Of a stretch of 64,000 nucleotides of DNA, positions 45,991-57,805 are shown in pieces. A model generated the notes under the pieces. That model was not told where the DNA came from and searched no databases. It was given only the letters and a program-made list of their open reading frames with translations. Every line of letters begins with the position of its first letter. The stretch's first letter is position 1. Source of the DNA: [Mycobacterium] crassicus (GTDB taxonomy: Bacteria; Actinomycetota; Actinomycetes; Mycobacteriales; Mycobacteriaceae). The stretch is taken from the NCBI RefSeq assembly GCF_020181615.1, contig NZ_CP084029.1, forward strand, positions 3,101,316 through 3,165,315, read 5' to 3'. Position numbers and translations under genes: made by a program.

Positions 45991-46016
45991 CCGGCGTTCG
46001 CCGGCAGCCAACGTAG

Positions 46017-46364
46017 TTAGAAGCCGAGTGTGCCGGCGCTACCGGTGCTGCTCTGCTGGCGGCGATGGACGTACCAGACGAATTCCTCGACCAGCTCACC
46101 GTTTTCGGGGCAGTCCGCCGACACCGACCCGGCCAGTAACCGTCCGGTCTGGTCCTGGTCCAGGCCACTGGTCGCCAGGATGTGGTCGACCGCGTGCTTG
46201 ACCCCCGCCAGATTCGGCTGGTCGCGCATGAACCCGCAGACCTCGGCACCGTGATCGTCGACGTATCCGCTGACCGCGTCGCCGCTGCCGTGGGCCGGTG
46301 CGGCGAGGACAAGCCCGACCGGCAGACCGCACAACACGGCGGCCGCCCATGACAACTTCTCCAT
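46017..46364 (-). CDS. Secreted DUF732 protein
   Basis: 115 residues from ATG 46364, chosen because GGAGG stands 6 bases upstream; ATG 46379 is upstream in frame. A signal peptide (about residues 1-23, AAAVLCGLPVGLVLAAPAHG) is followed by a small helical DUF732 domain with two cysteines (EVCGFM and ADCPENG) likely forming a disulfide. These small secreted proteins are numerous in mycobacteria, with no known activity. Converges with DUF2237. Confidence 0.82.
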   Translation of the reverse strand: MEKLSWAAAVLCGLPVGLVLAAPAHGSGDAVSGYVDDHGAEVCGFMRDQPNLAGVKHAVDHILATSGLDQDQTGRLLAGSVSADCPENGELVEEFVWYVHRRQQSSTGSAGTLGF

Positions 46365-46473
46365 CTCCACCTCCACCATTACCCGCCGGAACGGCGAACG
46401 ACATCGGTCGAACGCGCGCTGACCATTGTGCGACTATTTCCCGCCGTTGTCATGCTCAAACGTCGATGAAATC

Positions 46474-47505
46474 TCAGCCGAAGAACGCCGCCGCATCGTC
46501 GTAGCGGCTCTGCGGCACCACCTTGAGTTGGCGCACCGCGTCGGCCAGCGCCACGCGACCGATCTCCTGGCCGCGCAGCGACACCATCATCCCGTACTCG
46601 CCGGCGTGCGCCGCGTCGGCGGCGTTGACGCCGAACCGGGTGGCCAGCACCCGGTCGTAGGCGGTCGGGGTGCCACCGCGCTGCACATGCCCGAGCACGG
46701 TGGTGCGCACCTCTTTCTTGACCCGCCGCTCGATCTCGACCGCCAACTGCGCGGCGACCCCGGTGAACCGCTCGTGGCCGAACTCGTCGACGCCACCGGC
46801 CCGCAGCTCCATCGATCCGGCAGCGGGCTTGGCTCCTTCGGCCACCACGCAGATGAAGTGCGACGAACCGTGCTGGAAGCGCTGTTTGACCAGCCGGCAC
46901 ACTTCCTCGACATCGAAGGGCTGCTCGGGGATCAGCGTCATATGCGCACCGGACGCCAGGCCGGCGTTCAGCGCGATCCACCCGGCGTGGCGGCCCATCA
47001 CCTCAACCAACATCACGCGCTGGTGCGATTCAGCGGTGGAATGCAGCCGGTCGATGGCCTCGGTGGCCACTTGCAGGGCGGTGTCATGGCCGAAAGTGAC
47101 GTCGGTGCAATCGATGTCGTTGTCGATGGTCTTCGGCACCCCGACCACCGGGACGTTCTCCTGCGACAGCCAGTGCGCGGCGGTCAGAGTGCCCTCCCCA
47201 CCGATCGGGATGAGCACATCGATGCCGTTGTCGTCGAGGGTCGCCTTGACCTGGTCGAGGCCGGCGCGCAACTTGTCCGGATTCACCCGGGCGGTGCCGA
47301 GCATGGTGCCGCCCTTGGCCAGCAACCGATCGTTGCGGTCGTCGTTGGCCAGCTGGATTCGCCGGTTCTCCAACAGGCCGCGCCAACCGTCCTGGAATCC
47401 GACCACTGTTGAGCCGTAGCGGGAGTCGCAGGTGCGCACCACTGCCCGGATGACGGCGTTCAAGCCGGGGCAGTCGCCGCCGCCGGTGAGGACTCCGATC
47501 CGCAT
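46474..47505 (-). CDS. pfkA: 6-phosphofructokinase (ATP)
   Basis: Commits fructose 6-phosphate to glycolysis. 343 residues from ATG 47505, the same length as Rv3010c. [20 protein letters not shown] nucleotide site, [35 protein letters not shown] (catalytic Asp), [13 protein letters not shown], and [17 protein letters not shown]. The GGEGT sequence in place of GGDGS is seen in actinobacterial enzymes. It is followed 35 bases upstream by gatA; the order gatCA-pfkA is conserved in mycobacteria. Confidence 0.96.
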   Translation of the reverse strand: MRIGVLTGGGDCPGLNAVIRAVVRTCDSRYGSTVVGFQDGWRGLLENRRIQLANDDRNDRLLAKGGTMLGTARVNPDKLRAGLDQVKATLDDNGIDVLIPIGGEGTLTAAHWLSQENVPVVGVPKTIDNDIDCTDVTFGHDTALQVATEAIDRLHSTAESHQRVMLVEVMGRHAGWIALNAGLASGAHMTLIPEQPFDVEEVCRLVKQRFQHGSSHFICVVAEGAKPAAGSMELRAGGVDEFGHERFTGVAAQLAVEIERRVKKEVRTTVLGHVQRGGTPTAYDRVLATRFGVNAADAAHAGEYGMMVSLRGQEIGRVALADAVRQLKVVPQSRYDDAAAFFG

Positions 47506-47540
47506 GGTGCCCATCTTGCCGGGAACGGCACCGCCGTGGG

Positions 47541-49022
47541 TCAGATCGCGGCGGCCATCTCCCCGCGGGCGGCTTCGTAGGCGGCGCCCACCCGGTAGAG
47601 CCGGTCGTCGGCCAGTGCCGGCGCCATGATCTGCAAGCCGACCGGCAGCCCGTCGTCGCCGGACAGCCCGGACGGCACCGACATGCCGCAGTGCCCGGCC
47701 AGGTTCAGCGGCAGGGTGCACAGGTCGAACAGGTACATCGCCAGCGGGTCGTCGACCTTCTCCCCCAGCCGGAACGCCGTGGTGGGCGTCGTCGGCGAGA
47801 TCAGCACATCGACGGACTTGTACGCCTCGTCGAGGTCGCGCGCGATCAGCGTGCGCACCTTCTGGGCCTGGTTGTAGTAGGCGTCGTAGTAGCCGGCCGA
47901 CAGCGCGTAGGTGCCGAGCATGATGCGGCGCTTGACCTCAGGACCGAAGCCGGCCGCCCGGGTCAACGCCATCACCTCCTCGGCGCTGTGGGTGCCGTCG
48001 TCGCCGACCCGCAGCCCGAAACGCATCGCATCGAAGCGGGCCAGATTGGACGACACCTCCGAGGGCAGGATCAGGTAGTAGGCGCTCAGCGAGTAGTCGA
48101 AGTGCGGGCAGTCCACCTCGGAGATCTGCGCGCCCAACGCCTTCAGCTGATCGACCGCGGCGTTGAACGACGCCAGCACGCCCGGCTGGTAGCCCTCGCC
48201 GCTGTGCAGCTGGCGAACCACGCCGATCCGCACACCCGACAGGTCCCCGCTGGCCCCGGCGCGCGCGGCGCCGACGACGTCGGGCACCGGTACGTCCAGT
48301 GAGGTGGAGTCGCGCGGGTCGTAGCCGGCGATCACCGAGTGCAGCAGCGCGGTGTCGGCCACGGTGCGCGCGCACGGTCCGCCCTGGTCCAGCGACGACG
48401 CACACGCCACCAACCCGTAGCGGCTCACGGTGCCGTAGGTGGGTTTGACGCCGACGGTGGCGGTCAGCGCGGCCGGCTGGCGAATCGAGCCGCCGGTGTC
48501 GGTGCCGATGGCCAGTGGCGCCTGGAACGCCGCCAGCGCCGCGGCACTGCCGCCGCCGGAGCCGCCCGGCACCCGCTCGACATCCCACGGGTTGCGGGTC
48601 GGGCCGTAGGCGGAGTTCTCCGTCGACGAGCCCATCGCGAACTCGTCCATGTTGGTCTTGCCCAGGATCGGGATGCCGGCCGCGCGCAGCCGCGCGGTGA
48701 CGGTCGCGTCGTAGGGTGCCTGCCACCCTTCCAGGATCTTCGATCCGCAGGTGGTGGGCGCGTCGACGGTGGTGAACACGTCCTTGAGGGCCAGCGGGAC
48801 CCCGGCCAGCGGCGACGGTGCCTCGCCGGCGGCGATCGCCTTGTCGGCGGCTTCGGCTGCGGCCAAGGCCTCGTCGGCGCCGACATACAGGAACGCCCGG
48901 TACCGGTCGTCGGTGGCCGCGATCTGTTCGAGGTGCGCGCGGGTGACCTCGACCGAGGACACCTCGCGGGCGGCGATCTTGGCCGCCAGGGTGGCCGCGT
49001 CGGATCGGATCAGCTCACTCAC
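47541..49022 (-). CDS. gatA: Glutamyl-tRNA(Gln) amidotransferase subunit A
   Basis: Amidase-signature subunit that liberates ammonia from glutamine for GatB. 493 residues: [12 protein letters not shown] with the catalytic Lys, [40 protein letters not shown], and the Ser nucleophile in [14 protein letters not shown]. Starts in the gatC stop (4-base overlap). Standard length. Confidence 0.97.
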   Translation of the reverse strand: MSELIRSDAATLAAKIAAREVSSVEVTRAHLEQIAATDDRYRAFLYVGADEALAAAEAADKAIAAGEAPSPLAGVPLALKDVFTTVDAPTTCGSKILEGWQAPYDATVTARLRAAGIPILGKTNMDEFAMGSSTENSAYGPTRNPWDVERVPGGSGGGSAAALAAFQAPLAIGTDTGGSIRQPAALTATVGVKPTYGTVSRYGLVACASSLDQGGPCARTVADTALLHSVIAGYDPRDSTSLDVPVPDVVGAARAGASGDLSGVRIGVVRQLHSGEGYQPGVLASFNAAVDQLKALGAQISEVDCPHFDYSLSAYYLILPSEVSSNLARFDAMRFGLRVGDDGTHSAEEVMALTRAAGFGPEVKRRIMLGTYALSAGYYDAYYNQAQKVRTLIARDLDEAYKSVDVLISPTTPTTAFRLGEKVDDPLAMYLFDLCTLPLNLAGHCGMSVPSGLSGDDGLPVGLQIMAPALADDRLYRVGAAYEAARGEMAAAI

Positions 49023-49318
49023 TGGCTCTCCCCCAGGATCTGCGGGACCGCGAAGCGGCCTTCTTCGGCTCGGGGGGCTGCGGCGAGCGCCTGCTGCTGG
49101 GTCAGACAGGGCACGATCTCGTCGGCTCGGGTCACGTTGACGGCCTTGAGCGGGTTGTCGGTCGCCTCGACGCCGGTGACGTCGACAGCCTGAATCGTGC
49201 TGACATGGGTCAGGATCGCATCGAGCTGGCCTGCGAAGCCGTCCAACTCGGCGTCGGTCAGGGCCAGCCGGGCCAACCGGGCCAGGTGAGCTACGTCGTC
49301 ACGGGAGATCTGGGACAC
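49019..49318 (-). CDS. gatC: Glutamyl-tRNA(Gln) amidotransferase subunit C
   Basis: 99 residues from GTG 49318; small helical subunit that wraps and stabilises the GatA-GatB interface. [32 protein letters not shown] and the C-terminal [29 protein letters not shown] are typical. The open frame upstream is antisense to the ACT-domain gene. Divergent spacer to the ACT-domain start is 41 bases. Confidence 0.95.
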   Translation of the reverse strand: MSQISRDDVAHLARLARLALTDAELDGFAGQLDAILTHVSTIQAVDVTGVEATDNPLKAVNVTRADEIVPCLTQQQALAAAPRAEEGRFAVPQILGESQ

Positions 49319-49359
49319 GGGTGCAAAGCCTAGTCGCCCGGCTGTGGGACAGTTTTCCT

Positions 49360-52133
<2,774 letters not shown>

Positions 52134-52220
52134 CTATCGGGTTGCATCTGGCTCGGATTTGGGCGCAGAGTGATTTTTGTCGCTTTGGGGCGTTGGCCAG
52201 CTGGTAAATGCCCGAACCGA

Positions 52221-52235
52221 AGTAAACCGTTTACT
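52221..52235. promoter_or_regulatory. Perfect palindrome in the ligA / EamA intergenic region
   Basis: AGTAAAC-C-GTTTACT, 7-bp arms around one base, in the 285-base divergent spacer, about 97 bases from the ligA start and 175 from the EamA gene. It resembles operators of TetR-type repressors. The rest of the spacer holds a short ATG-started 11-codon frame at 52345-52380 behind GGGGAACG and no other recognisable element. Confidence 0.5.
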
Positions 52236-52409
52236 GTGCGTACACCAACGCTGATTAATGTGCGCTATGCGTAAGCCATCGTGATGCATGAGAGCTTGCT
52301 CAACACCGCGGGTTAACTCACATCTGACAGGGGAACGAGCGAGCATGGCGGCACGGCGGTCAATCAAGGGCGTGACCTGATCAGCCCGACCTCAAGCCCC
52401 TCACTGGCA

Positions 52410-53234
52410 TTGCTGTCAGCAGCCAGTTTCGGGGTCACCGACTTCGTCGGCGGGGTCGCCGCCCGCCAGGTCGCCGCCCTGCGCGTGATCATGATCTCCA
52501 CACCGGTCTCGATGCTGCTGATCGGTGGCCTGGCCGCGATGTCCGGCGGATCGGTGACACCGAACGCGGCGATCTACGGTGCGCTGGGCGGAATCAGCCA
52601 GGCGATCGGTATCTGGTGGTTCTTCTCGGCACTGGGCTCCGGGCCGATATCGGTGGTGTCGCCGCTGGCCGCGCTGGTCGACGCCTCGGTCCCGGTCGGA
52701 TTCGGGCTGTTCTCCGGTGAGCACCTGAGCACGATCGCCATGGTGGGCATCGCGGTGGCGCTGACGGCGGTGGTCCTGATCAGCCGGGAAGCCACCGACG
52801 CGGACTCCCAGCCGCTGCGCTTCACCCGCAAAGTGGCGTGGCTGACGATCGGCTCGGGGGTCGCCCTCGGGCTCAATTTCGTGTGCATCGACCACACCGA
52901 AGTCCAGTCGCGGCTGTGGCCACTGTTGTTCGCCCGGGCCGCCGCGACCGTTCTGGTGGTGGGCGTGGCGGCGGCCACCCGCAACGCGACACCACCCTCG
53001 GGATTCCCACTGCGGTTGGCGTTGATCGCCGGCGTACTGGACACCGCGGCCAACGTGACGATGGTGCTGACGCTGCACACCTCGCTGCTCTCGTTGGGCA
53101 GCGTGCTGATCTCGCTGTATCCGGCGGCCACGGTGGTGCTGGCGGTCGTGGTGCTGCGGGAGCGGGTACATCGTTGGCAGGTCGTCGGCATGGTGCTGGC
53201 GGCAATCGCGGTGACGATGATCACGAACGGCTGA
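52410..53234 (+). CDS. EamA/DMT-family transporter
   Basis: 274 residues with about ten hydrophobic segments in two EamA repeats. First half ASFGVTDFVGGVAARQ, GISQAIGIWWFFSALGSGPISVVSPLAAL, FGLFSGEHLSTIAMVGIAVAL; second half GSGVALGLNFVCIDHTEVQSRLWPLLFARA, GVLDTAANVTMVLTLHTSLLSLGSVLISLYPAATVVLA, VLRERVHRWQVVGMVLAAI. Drug/metabolite superfamily, substrate unknown. The TTG start at 52410 lacks a ribosome site and the frame is open upstream without ATG or GTG back to a non-start region. The true start may therefore be non-canonical, near 52380. Confidence 0.8.
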   Translation: MLSAASFGVTDFVGGVAARQVAALRVIMISTPVSMLLIGGLAAMSGGSVTPNAAIYGALGGISQAIGIWWFFSALGSGPISVVSPLAALVDASVPVGFGLFSGEHLSTIAMVGIAVALTAVVLISREATDADSQPLRFTRKVAWLTIGSGVALGLNFVCIDHTEVQSRLWPLLFARAAATVLVVGVAAATRNATPPSGFPLRLALIAGVLDTAANVTMVLTLHTSLLSLGSVLISLYPAATVVLAVVVLRERVHRWQVVGMVLAAIAVTMITNG

Positions 53235-53256
53235 GGCCCCTGGTTAGCCTGGGACG

Positions 53257-53652
53257 GTGCCGCACCCGATCATGTATCGCGACGACGACCCGGGTCTGGC
53301 CGAGCTGCGCCGCATCGCGCTGAGGTTTCCCGAGGCGTTCGAGAAGATCTCCCACGGGCGCCCGGTGTTCTGCGTCCCCAAGATGTTCGCGATCTACGGC
53401 GGCAACGCCAAGGCCGACGGCACGATGGTGCCCTACCCGCACTCGCTGCTGGTCAAGGTCGACGAGTCCGAGCGACGTGCACTCGGCCAGGACAGCCGGT
53501 TCTTCTATCCGATGTACCTGGGACCGGCCGGGTGGCTGGGACTCGATTTCGGTGCCGCACCGGTGGATTGGGACGAGGTGGGTGAGCTGGTCGACGCATC
53601 GTTTCGGCTGACCGCGCCGGTGCGGTTGATCCGCAGGCTCGACGGGCTATGA
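53257..53652 (+). CDS. MmcQ/YjbR-family protein
   Basis: 131 residues, GTG start 22 bases after the EamA gene. YjbR fold: LAELRRIALRFPEAFEKISHGRPVFCVPKMFAIYGG, LLVKVDESERRAL, YLGPAGWLGLDFGAAPVDWDEVGELVDASFRL. The family is CyaY-like and may bind DNA; the role is not established. Its 3' end overlaps the convergent ArsR gene by 6 bases. Confidence 0.86.
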   Translation: MPHPIMYRDDDPGLAELRRIALRFPEAFEKISHGRPVFCVPKMFAIYGGNAKADGTMVPYPHSLLVKVDESERRALGQDSRFFYPMYLGPAGWLGLDFGAAPVDWDEVGELVDASFRLTAPVRLIRRLDGL

Positions 53653-53958
53653 CCCGCCTTCGACGTGGGCGCGCAACCGGCCGATCGTGGCGTCCCAGCG
53701 TCGTGACAGGACGGCAAGGTAGTCACCGGCTTCGGCCAGCGGCCGGGCCTGCACCTGCCAGATGCGTTCCCGGCCCCGGCGGGTGCTGCTGACCAGACCG
53801 ACCGCCTCCAGCAGTTGCAGATGTTTGGCGGCGGCCTGACGTGTCACCGGAATCACCTGGGCGAGTTGGGACGTCGAACAGGGGCCGCCCTCACACAGCC
53901 GGTTGACGATGCGGAGACGATTGGGGTCGCCGAGCGCGTCGAAGACCGGAGCCGTCAC
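53647..53958 (-). CDS. ArsR-family winged-helix regulator
   Basis: 103 residues from GTG 53958. FDALGDPNRLRIVNRLCEGGPCSTSQLAQVIPVTRQAAAKHLQLLEAVGLVSSTRRGRERIWQVQ is a complete ArsR HTH of the SdpR/YgaV type; the family is often paired with SRPBCC proteins. No cysteine metal site of the CxC type is visible, so a metal effector is unlikely. It is the second gene after the SRPBCC gene, with a 4-base overlap. Two identical-form dyads at 54442-54465 and 54491-54508 upstream of the pair are the probable binding sites. Confidence 0.9.
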   Translation of the reverse strand: MTAPVFDALGDPNRLRIVNRLCEGGPCSTSQLAQVIPVTRQAAAKHLQLLEAVGLVSSTRRGRERIWQVQARPLAEAGDYLAVLSRRWDATIGRLRAHVEGGS

Positions 53959-54443
53959 GCCGGCCGGCCCGGCACCAGGTACTTGCGCACCAGTTCGACC
54001 TGATGTGCCCAGCCGCCGGAGTTCGCCTCGAACGCGCTCGACCGCCGTGATGCGGGCAGCGCGTCGAATCCACTCTCGACGATGGTGAGCAGCACCCCGT
54101 CGGGCGTTTCGGCGAGGGTGAACTCGACCAGCGTCATCGGTTCGTCCTGCACATCGGCATCCACCGCGAAGGGGTGCCAGCGGTAGGCGAAGCGCCGCGG
54201 CGGTTCGACGGCGACGATGTGCCAGGTCGCCCGGTTTCCGGCGTGCGGTTCCTGCAGCCGCGCGACGTCGGCGTCGACGGTCGTCGGACTGATCGTCCCG
54301 CTCACCGCGGTTCCGGCGACGAACGGGCCGTCGAACCGGACGCCGAACCACTGCCCGAATTCCGCCGAGTCGCTGATCGCCCGCCAGACCCGGTCCAGCG
54401 ATGCCCGCAATACGACCTGCTTCTCGATACGATCGGCACTCAT
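53955..54443 (-). CDS. SRPBCC (AHSA1-like) protein
   Basis: 162 residues from ATG 54443 with GGAGG 6 bases upstream. The START/Bet v1 lipid-pocket fold is indicated by RIEKQVVLRASLDRVWRAISDSAEFGQWFGV and WHIVAVEPPRRFAYRWHPF, with VEFTLAETPDGVLLTIVESGFDALP after it. AHSA1-like SRPBCC proteins in bacteria bind hydrophobic ligands; the ligand is unknown. Operon ArsR-SRPBCC is common in mycobacteria and suggests ligand sensing coupled to repression. The ribosome site itself lies inside the operator dyad. Confidence 0.88.
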   Translation of the reverse strand: MSADRIEKQVVLRASLDRVWRAISDSAEFGQWFGVRFDGPFVAGTAVSGTISPTTVDADVARLQEPHAGNRATWHIVAVEPPRRFAYRWHPFAVDADVQDEPMTLVEFTLAETPDGVLLTIVESGFDALPASRRSSAFEANSGGWAHQVELVRKYLVPGRPA

Positions 54444-54465
54444 ACGCAACCTCCTGGTTGCGTAT
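54442..54465. promoter_or_regulatory. ArsR operator 1, overlapping the SRPBCC start and ribosome site
   Basis: ATACGCAACC-TCCT-GGTTGCGTAT, a perfect 10-bp dyad; the core is CGCAAC-N6-GTTGCG. The start codon and the GGAGG Shine-Dalgarno of the SRPBCC gene are inside it. Confidence 0.8.
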
Positions 54466-54490
54466 CAGTAGAGCAGGCGTCGGGTCGATG

Positions 54491-54508
54491 CGCAACTGTT
54501 TGGTTGCG
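54491..54508. promoter_or_regulatory. ArsR operator 2
   Basis: CGCAAC-TGTTTG-GTTGCG, the same half-sites and same 6-base spacing as operator 1, 46 bp away centre to centre, between the SRPBCC gene and the next minus-strand gene upstream. Confidence 0.75.
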
Positions 54509-54511
54509 TTC

Positions 54512-55525
54512 TCAGACCACCGTCGGGTCCTCCGCCAGCACCTCGCCCGCCCGCCGCACCAGGCCGACCGCGGTGCGCGCCCACGCCGCGGTGGCACCGG
54601 CCATCCCGCAGACCGGGCTGATGCCGACCCGCTCAGCCAGCACCGAGCGCGCGAACCCGATCCGGTCGGTGATCGCGGCCGCCGCGGCCGCGAGTTCCTC
54701 CATCGACGGGTGCCGCGCCGGAGCAAGCGCCGGCACCAGCCCCAGCACCACGGTGCGGCCCGAGTCGATGAACGCACCGATCTGGTCGTAGTCCCCCGAC
54801 TCCAACGCGGTGCAGTCCACCGCCACGGCCGGGATCTTGCTGCGCTGCAACACACCCCACGGCAGCTCCGAGGCGCAGCTGTGCACCAGCACTTCCCCGC
54901 CCACCGCTTCGGCACACCCGTCGAGCAGCGCGGTGGCCACTGCCTCGTCGATCGCGGGCACCGGACTCAACACGGTGACTCCGGCCAGCCGGCCGGCCAC
55001 CGCGGCGCCCAGCGACGGCTCGTCGAGCTGCACCACCACCGGGGTGTCCAGGCGCCGGGACAGATCGGCCCGGCGCACCCGCAGACCCTCGCCCAGCGAG
55101 GCGGCCAAATCCCGCACCGCGCCGGGGTCGGTGATGGCCCGGTGGCCGTTCGCCAACTCCAGCTCCGCGGCCAGGGTCAGCGGTCCGGGCCCCTGCAGCT
55201 TGACCGGGTGTCCGCTCCCCCGCAGGCCGGCGACCTCCCAGGCCTCCTCGAGAGCGTCGGTGTCCTCGCCGAGCAGGCTGACCGCACGCCGAGTGACCGC
55301 GCCCGGGCGCACCGACAGCCGGTAGCCGCGCGGGGCGGTGTCGATGGCGATGTCGACCAGCAGCGCGCCGGCCCGGCCGACCAGGTCCGCACCCACCCCA
55401 CGGGCCGGCAACTCGACCAGATGGGCCAGGCCGCCGCCCAGCTCACCGACGACCACCTCGGCGGCCTGGCGCGCGGATGTTCCCGGCCACGACCCCAGTC
55501 CGGTCCCGGTGGCGAAAGCACTCAC
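54512..55525 (-). CDS. MetE C-terminal-like (vitamin B12-independent methionine synthase family) protein, Rv3015c-like
   Basis: 337 residues related to the C-terminal barrel of cobalamin-independent methionine synthase. ATGTGLGSWPGTSARQAAEVVVGELGG, KLQGPGPLTLAAELEL, VVQLDEPSLGAAVAG, VHSCASELPWGVLQ (zinc His/Cys), and SPVCGMAGAT with the distal Cys. The N-terminal half of true MetE is absent, so it is a stand-alone barrel whose methyl donor/acceptor is unknown. Located as in M. tuberculosis between ligA and lpqA. Divergent from the lipoprotein gene. Confidence 0.88.
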   Translation of the reverse strand: MSAFATGTGLGSWPGTSARQAAEVVVGELGGGLAHLVELPARGVGADLVGRAGALLVDIAIDTAPRGYRLSVRPGAVTRRAVSLLGEDTDALEEAWEVAGLRGSGHPVKLQGPGPLTLAAELELANGHRAITDPGAVRDLAASLGEGLRVRRADLSRRLDTPVVVQLDEPSLGAAVAGRLAGVTVLSPVPAIDEAVATALLDGCAEAVGGEVLVHSCASELPWGVLQRSKIPAVAVDCTALESGDYDQIGAFIDSGRTVVLGLVPALAPARHPSMEELAAAAAAITDRIGFARSVLAERVGISPVCGMAGATAAWARTAVGLVRRAGEVLAEDPTVV

Positions 55526-55582
55526 CGGCCAACCGTATTGAACAGGGGTAGCGCCGCGATACGGCGGGTTAGCCTTCGAGGC

Positions 55583-56212
55583 GTGAAGACACTGCGGTTG
55601 GCGGCGGTCTGCGCCGCATTGTCTGCCGCGGTCGGCTGCACCCGCCTGGTCGGCGGGGAAGCACTGCCACCCATCACACCGCCGACGCCGGACGGCACCG
55701 TCAACGCCGCCCGGATCATGCTCGACACGCCGCGGCTGCGCGCCATTGTCGGCGCCGGAGAAGAGCTGACCATCATCCCCACCATGGAATCGAGTGCGCC
55801 GGTGGACATCGACGAACTGGCCGCGACCGTCCCGCCGCCGTGCCGGTTCGTCTACGCCGAGACCGCGGTGGTCGGCACCGGGTTCACCCAGTTCCGCAAG
55901 ACCACCTACCAGTACCCGCCCAAGCGCGGGCTGATCTCCGAGGGAGTGACCGTTTACCCCGACCCCGATGCCGCCCGGGGCGCCTTCGACGCCCTGATGG
56001 GCACCGTCGCCGAGTGCGGCGACAGTCCGGCCGGACCCGGGCTAGTCGGCGACTGGACCGCCGACGAGCAGACCCTGCACACCCGCCCCGGCGATTGCGG
56101 CCGCTCCTACCGGCTCAAGTCGGTGGCCCTGCTGGAGGTCACCCACTGCGGCTTCTCGGAGTCGATCGCCGACCTGGTGCTGGTCAACATGGCGGCCGGG
56201 ATCCCCGGCTAG
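55583..56212 (+). CDS. lpqA: Lipoprotein LpqA-like with PknH-type sensor domain
   Basis: 209 residues from GTG 55583. Signal peptide with lipobox AAVGC (Cys about residue 19). An extracytoplasmic domain of the PknH_C type follows: ARIMLDTPRLRAIVGAGEELTIIPTMESSAPVD, PPPCRFVYAETAVVGTGFTQFRKTTYQYP, and cysteines in PPPC, AECGD, GDCGRSY and THCGFSE that could pair. Expected to be anchored on the outer face of the plasma membrane. Rv3016c (LpqA) has this position. The long frame upstream belongs to antisense shadow. Confidence 0.87.
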   Translation: MKTLRLAAVCAALSAAVGCTRLVGGEALPPITPPTPDGTVNAARIMLDTPRLRAIVGAGEELTIIPTMESSAPVDIDELAATVPPPCRFVYAETAVVGTGFTQFRKTTYQYPPKRGLISEGVTVYPDPDAARGAFDALMGTVAECGDSPAGPGLVGDWTADEQTLHTRPGDCGRSYRLKSVALLEVTHCGFSESIADLVLVNMAAGIPG

Positions 56213-56236
56213 GGATCGGTCCACGGCCGCTACGTC

Positions 56237-56698
56237 TCAGTCGTCGCGCCTGACCCAATGGGAGCCGGAGACGCCACCGGCCTCGGGTTCGTTGACCCCG
56301 AACACGAAGGGGGCGAAAACAACCTCGCGACCGTCCGGGTCGCGATACGTCTCGGCGCCGGTTGCCGCCCAATAGGGGTGGGGCTCGACCGCCGCGACAC
56401 CCGCGGCCCGAAGACGCCTCGTCGCCGCGTCCCGTGCCGTCTCGTCGGGAAAGTAGAGGCACAGCTGTTCATGTGTGTCCACCGCTACGCCGTGCGCAGC
56501 TTCGACGATTTCGAGGGTGAGAGCCGAGCCCGGCAGGCCGAATATCGCACCGTTGCTGCCGTAGCTTCCGGTGAACGTCGCATACAGCGGCAATCCGACC
56601 AAGTCGCGGTAGAACGCAACCGCCGCAGTGAAGTTGGGCGAGCGTCGAGCAAAACGGACGGCGCCGATCGAGCTCAACTCTTCGGGCCAGTCCGCCAT
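56237..56698 (-). CDS. VOC-superfamily (glyoxalase-like) protein
   Basis: 153 residues from ATG 56698, 6 bases after GGGGGA. Paired beta-alpha-beta3 modules: VRFARRSPNFTAAVAFYRDLVGLPLYATF and VEPHPYWAATGAETYRDPDGREVVFAPFVFG. Metal-ligand positions in the second module (Glu in THEQLCLYF, Glu in GREVVF) are compatible with an enzyme. The substrate is unknown: glyoxalase, dioxygenase or resistance-type. 24 bases downstream of mnmA on the same strand. Confidence 0.83.
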   Translation of the reverse strand: MADWPEELSSIGAVRFARRSPNFTAAVAFYRDLVGLPLYATFTGSYGSNGAIFGLPGSALTLEIVEAAHGVAVDTHEQLCLYFPDETARDAATRRLRAAGVAAVEPHPYWAATGAETYRDPDGREVVFAPFVFGVNEPEAGGVSGSHWVRRDD

Positions 56699-56722
56699 GC
56701 TCACTCCCCCGTGTGTGTTGGG

Positions 56723-57805
56723 TTAGAGCCGGGCCGAGGTGTCCGAGATCGTCGCGCTGGCGATCACCTCATCGCCTTGCGCATCGGGGCGGTAGCAGGC
56801 CAGGGTCTGGCCGCGAGCCACGCCGCGCAGCGGCTCATGCAGCCGCACCGTCAGCTCGTCGCCGACCAGTTCGGCCACCGCGCCGACGGTCTCGCCGTGG
56901 GCGCGCACCTGCACTTCACATTCGACGGGCCCGCTCCAGGCGCTTCCCGAGGTGAACACCGGCTTACGCCCGGTCAGGGCCAACACATCCAGGTCACCTG
57001 CCGCGCCGACGGTGACGGTGCCACTGGTGGCGTCGATACCGGTCACATACCGCGGTTGTCCGTCCGGGCCCGGACCGGCGATACCCAGGCCCTTGCGCTG
57101 GCCGATGGTGAAGCCGTGCACACCGTCGTGCTCGGCCAGCACCGACCCGCCCGCGTCGACCACGGCCCCGGGCCGCACCCCGATGTGGCTGCCCAGGAAG
57201 GTGCGGGTGTCCCCGGTGGGGATGAAGCAGATGTCGTGACTGTCGGGCTTGCTCGCCACCGCCAGGCCGCGCTCGGCAGCCTCGGCACGGATCTCCGGCT
57301 TGGGAGTGTCTCCGATCGGGAACGCGGCGTGGCTCAACTGTTCGGCGGTCAGCACCGCCAGCACGTAGGACTGGTCCTTGTCGGCGTCCACCGCGCGGCG
57401 CAGCCGACCGTCGGTCAGCCGGGCGTAGTGGCCGGTGGCCACCATGTCGAAGCCGAGCGCCAGGGCTCGGGCGGCCACCGCGGAGAACTTGATCTTCTCG
57501 TTGCACCGCACGCACGGGTTCGGGGTCTCGCCGCGCGCATAGGACGCGACGAAGTCGTCGATGACCTCCTCCTGGAACTGCTCGGAGAAGTCCCACACGT
57601 AGAACGGGATGCCGAGCACATCGGCGACCCGGCGGGCGTCGTCGGAATCCTCCCGCGAGCAGCATCCCCGCGAGCCGGTGCGCAGCGTGCCCGGGTTGCG
57701 CGACAGCGCCAGATGCACACCGACCACGTCGTGTCCGGCGTCGACCATGCGGGCCGCCGCGACCGACGAATCCACTCCGCCGCTCATCGCGGCTACGACC
57801 TTCAT
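56723..57805 (-). CDS. mnmA: tRNA-specific 2-thiouridylase
   Basis: ATP-dependent 2-thiolation of U34 in tRNA-Glu, -Gln and -Lys. 360 residues from ATG 57805. PP-loop [16 protein letters not shown], first catalytic Cys in [31 protein letters not shown], second Cys in [11 protein letters not shown], and the C-terminal beta-barrel. Overlaps the stop of the cysteine desulfurase gene by 4 bases; the two act in the same sulfur relay. Matches trmU (Rv3024c). Confidence 0.97.
   Translation of the reverse strand: MKVVAAMSGGVDSSVAAARMVDAGHDVVGVHLALSRNPGTLRTGSRGCCSREDSDDARRVADVLGIPFYVWDFSEQFQEEVIDDFVASYARGETPNPCVRCNEKIKFSAVAARALALGFDMVATGHYARLTDGRLRRAVDADKDQSYVLAVLTAEQLSHAAFPIGDTPKPEIRAEAAERGLAVASKPDSHDICFIPTGDTRTFLGSHIGVRPGAVVDAGGSVLAEHDGVHGFTIGQRKGLGIAGPGPDGQPRYVTGIDATSGTVTVGAAGDLDVLALTGRKPVFTSGSAWSGPVECEVQVRAHGETVGAVAELVGDELTVRLHEPLRGVARGQTLACYRPDAQGDEVIASATISDTSARL

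Noticed and set aside
54401..56212. A 603-codon plus-strand frame
   Set aside because: Only its last 209 codons (from 55583) are a real gene (lipoprotein); the rest is antisense to the SRPBCC and MetE-like genes.
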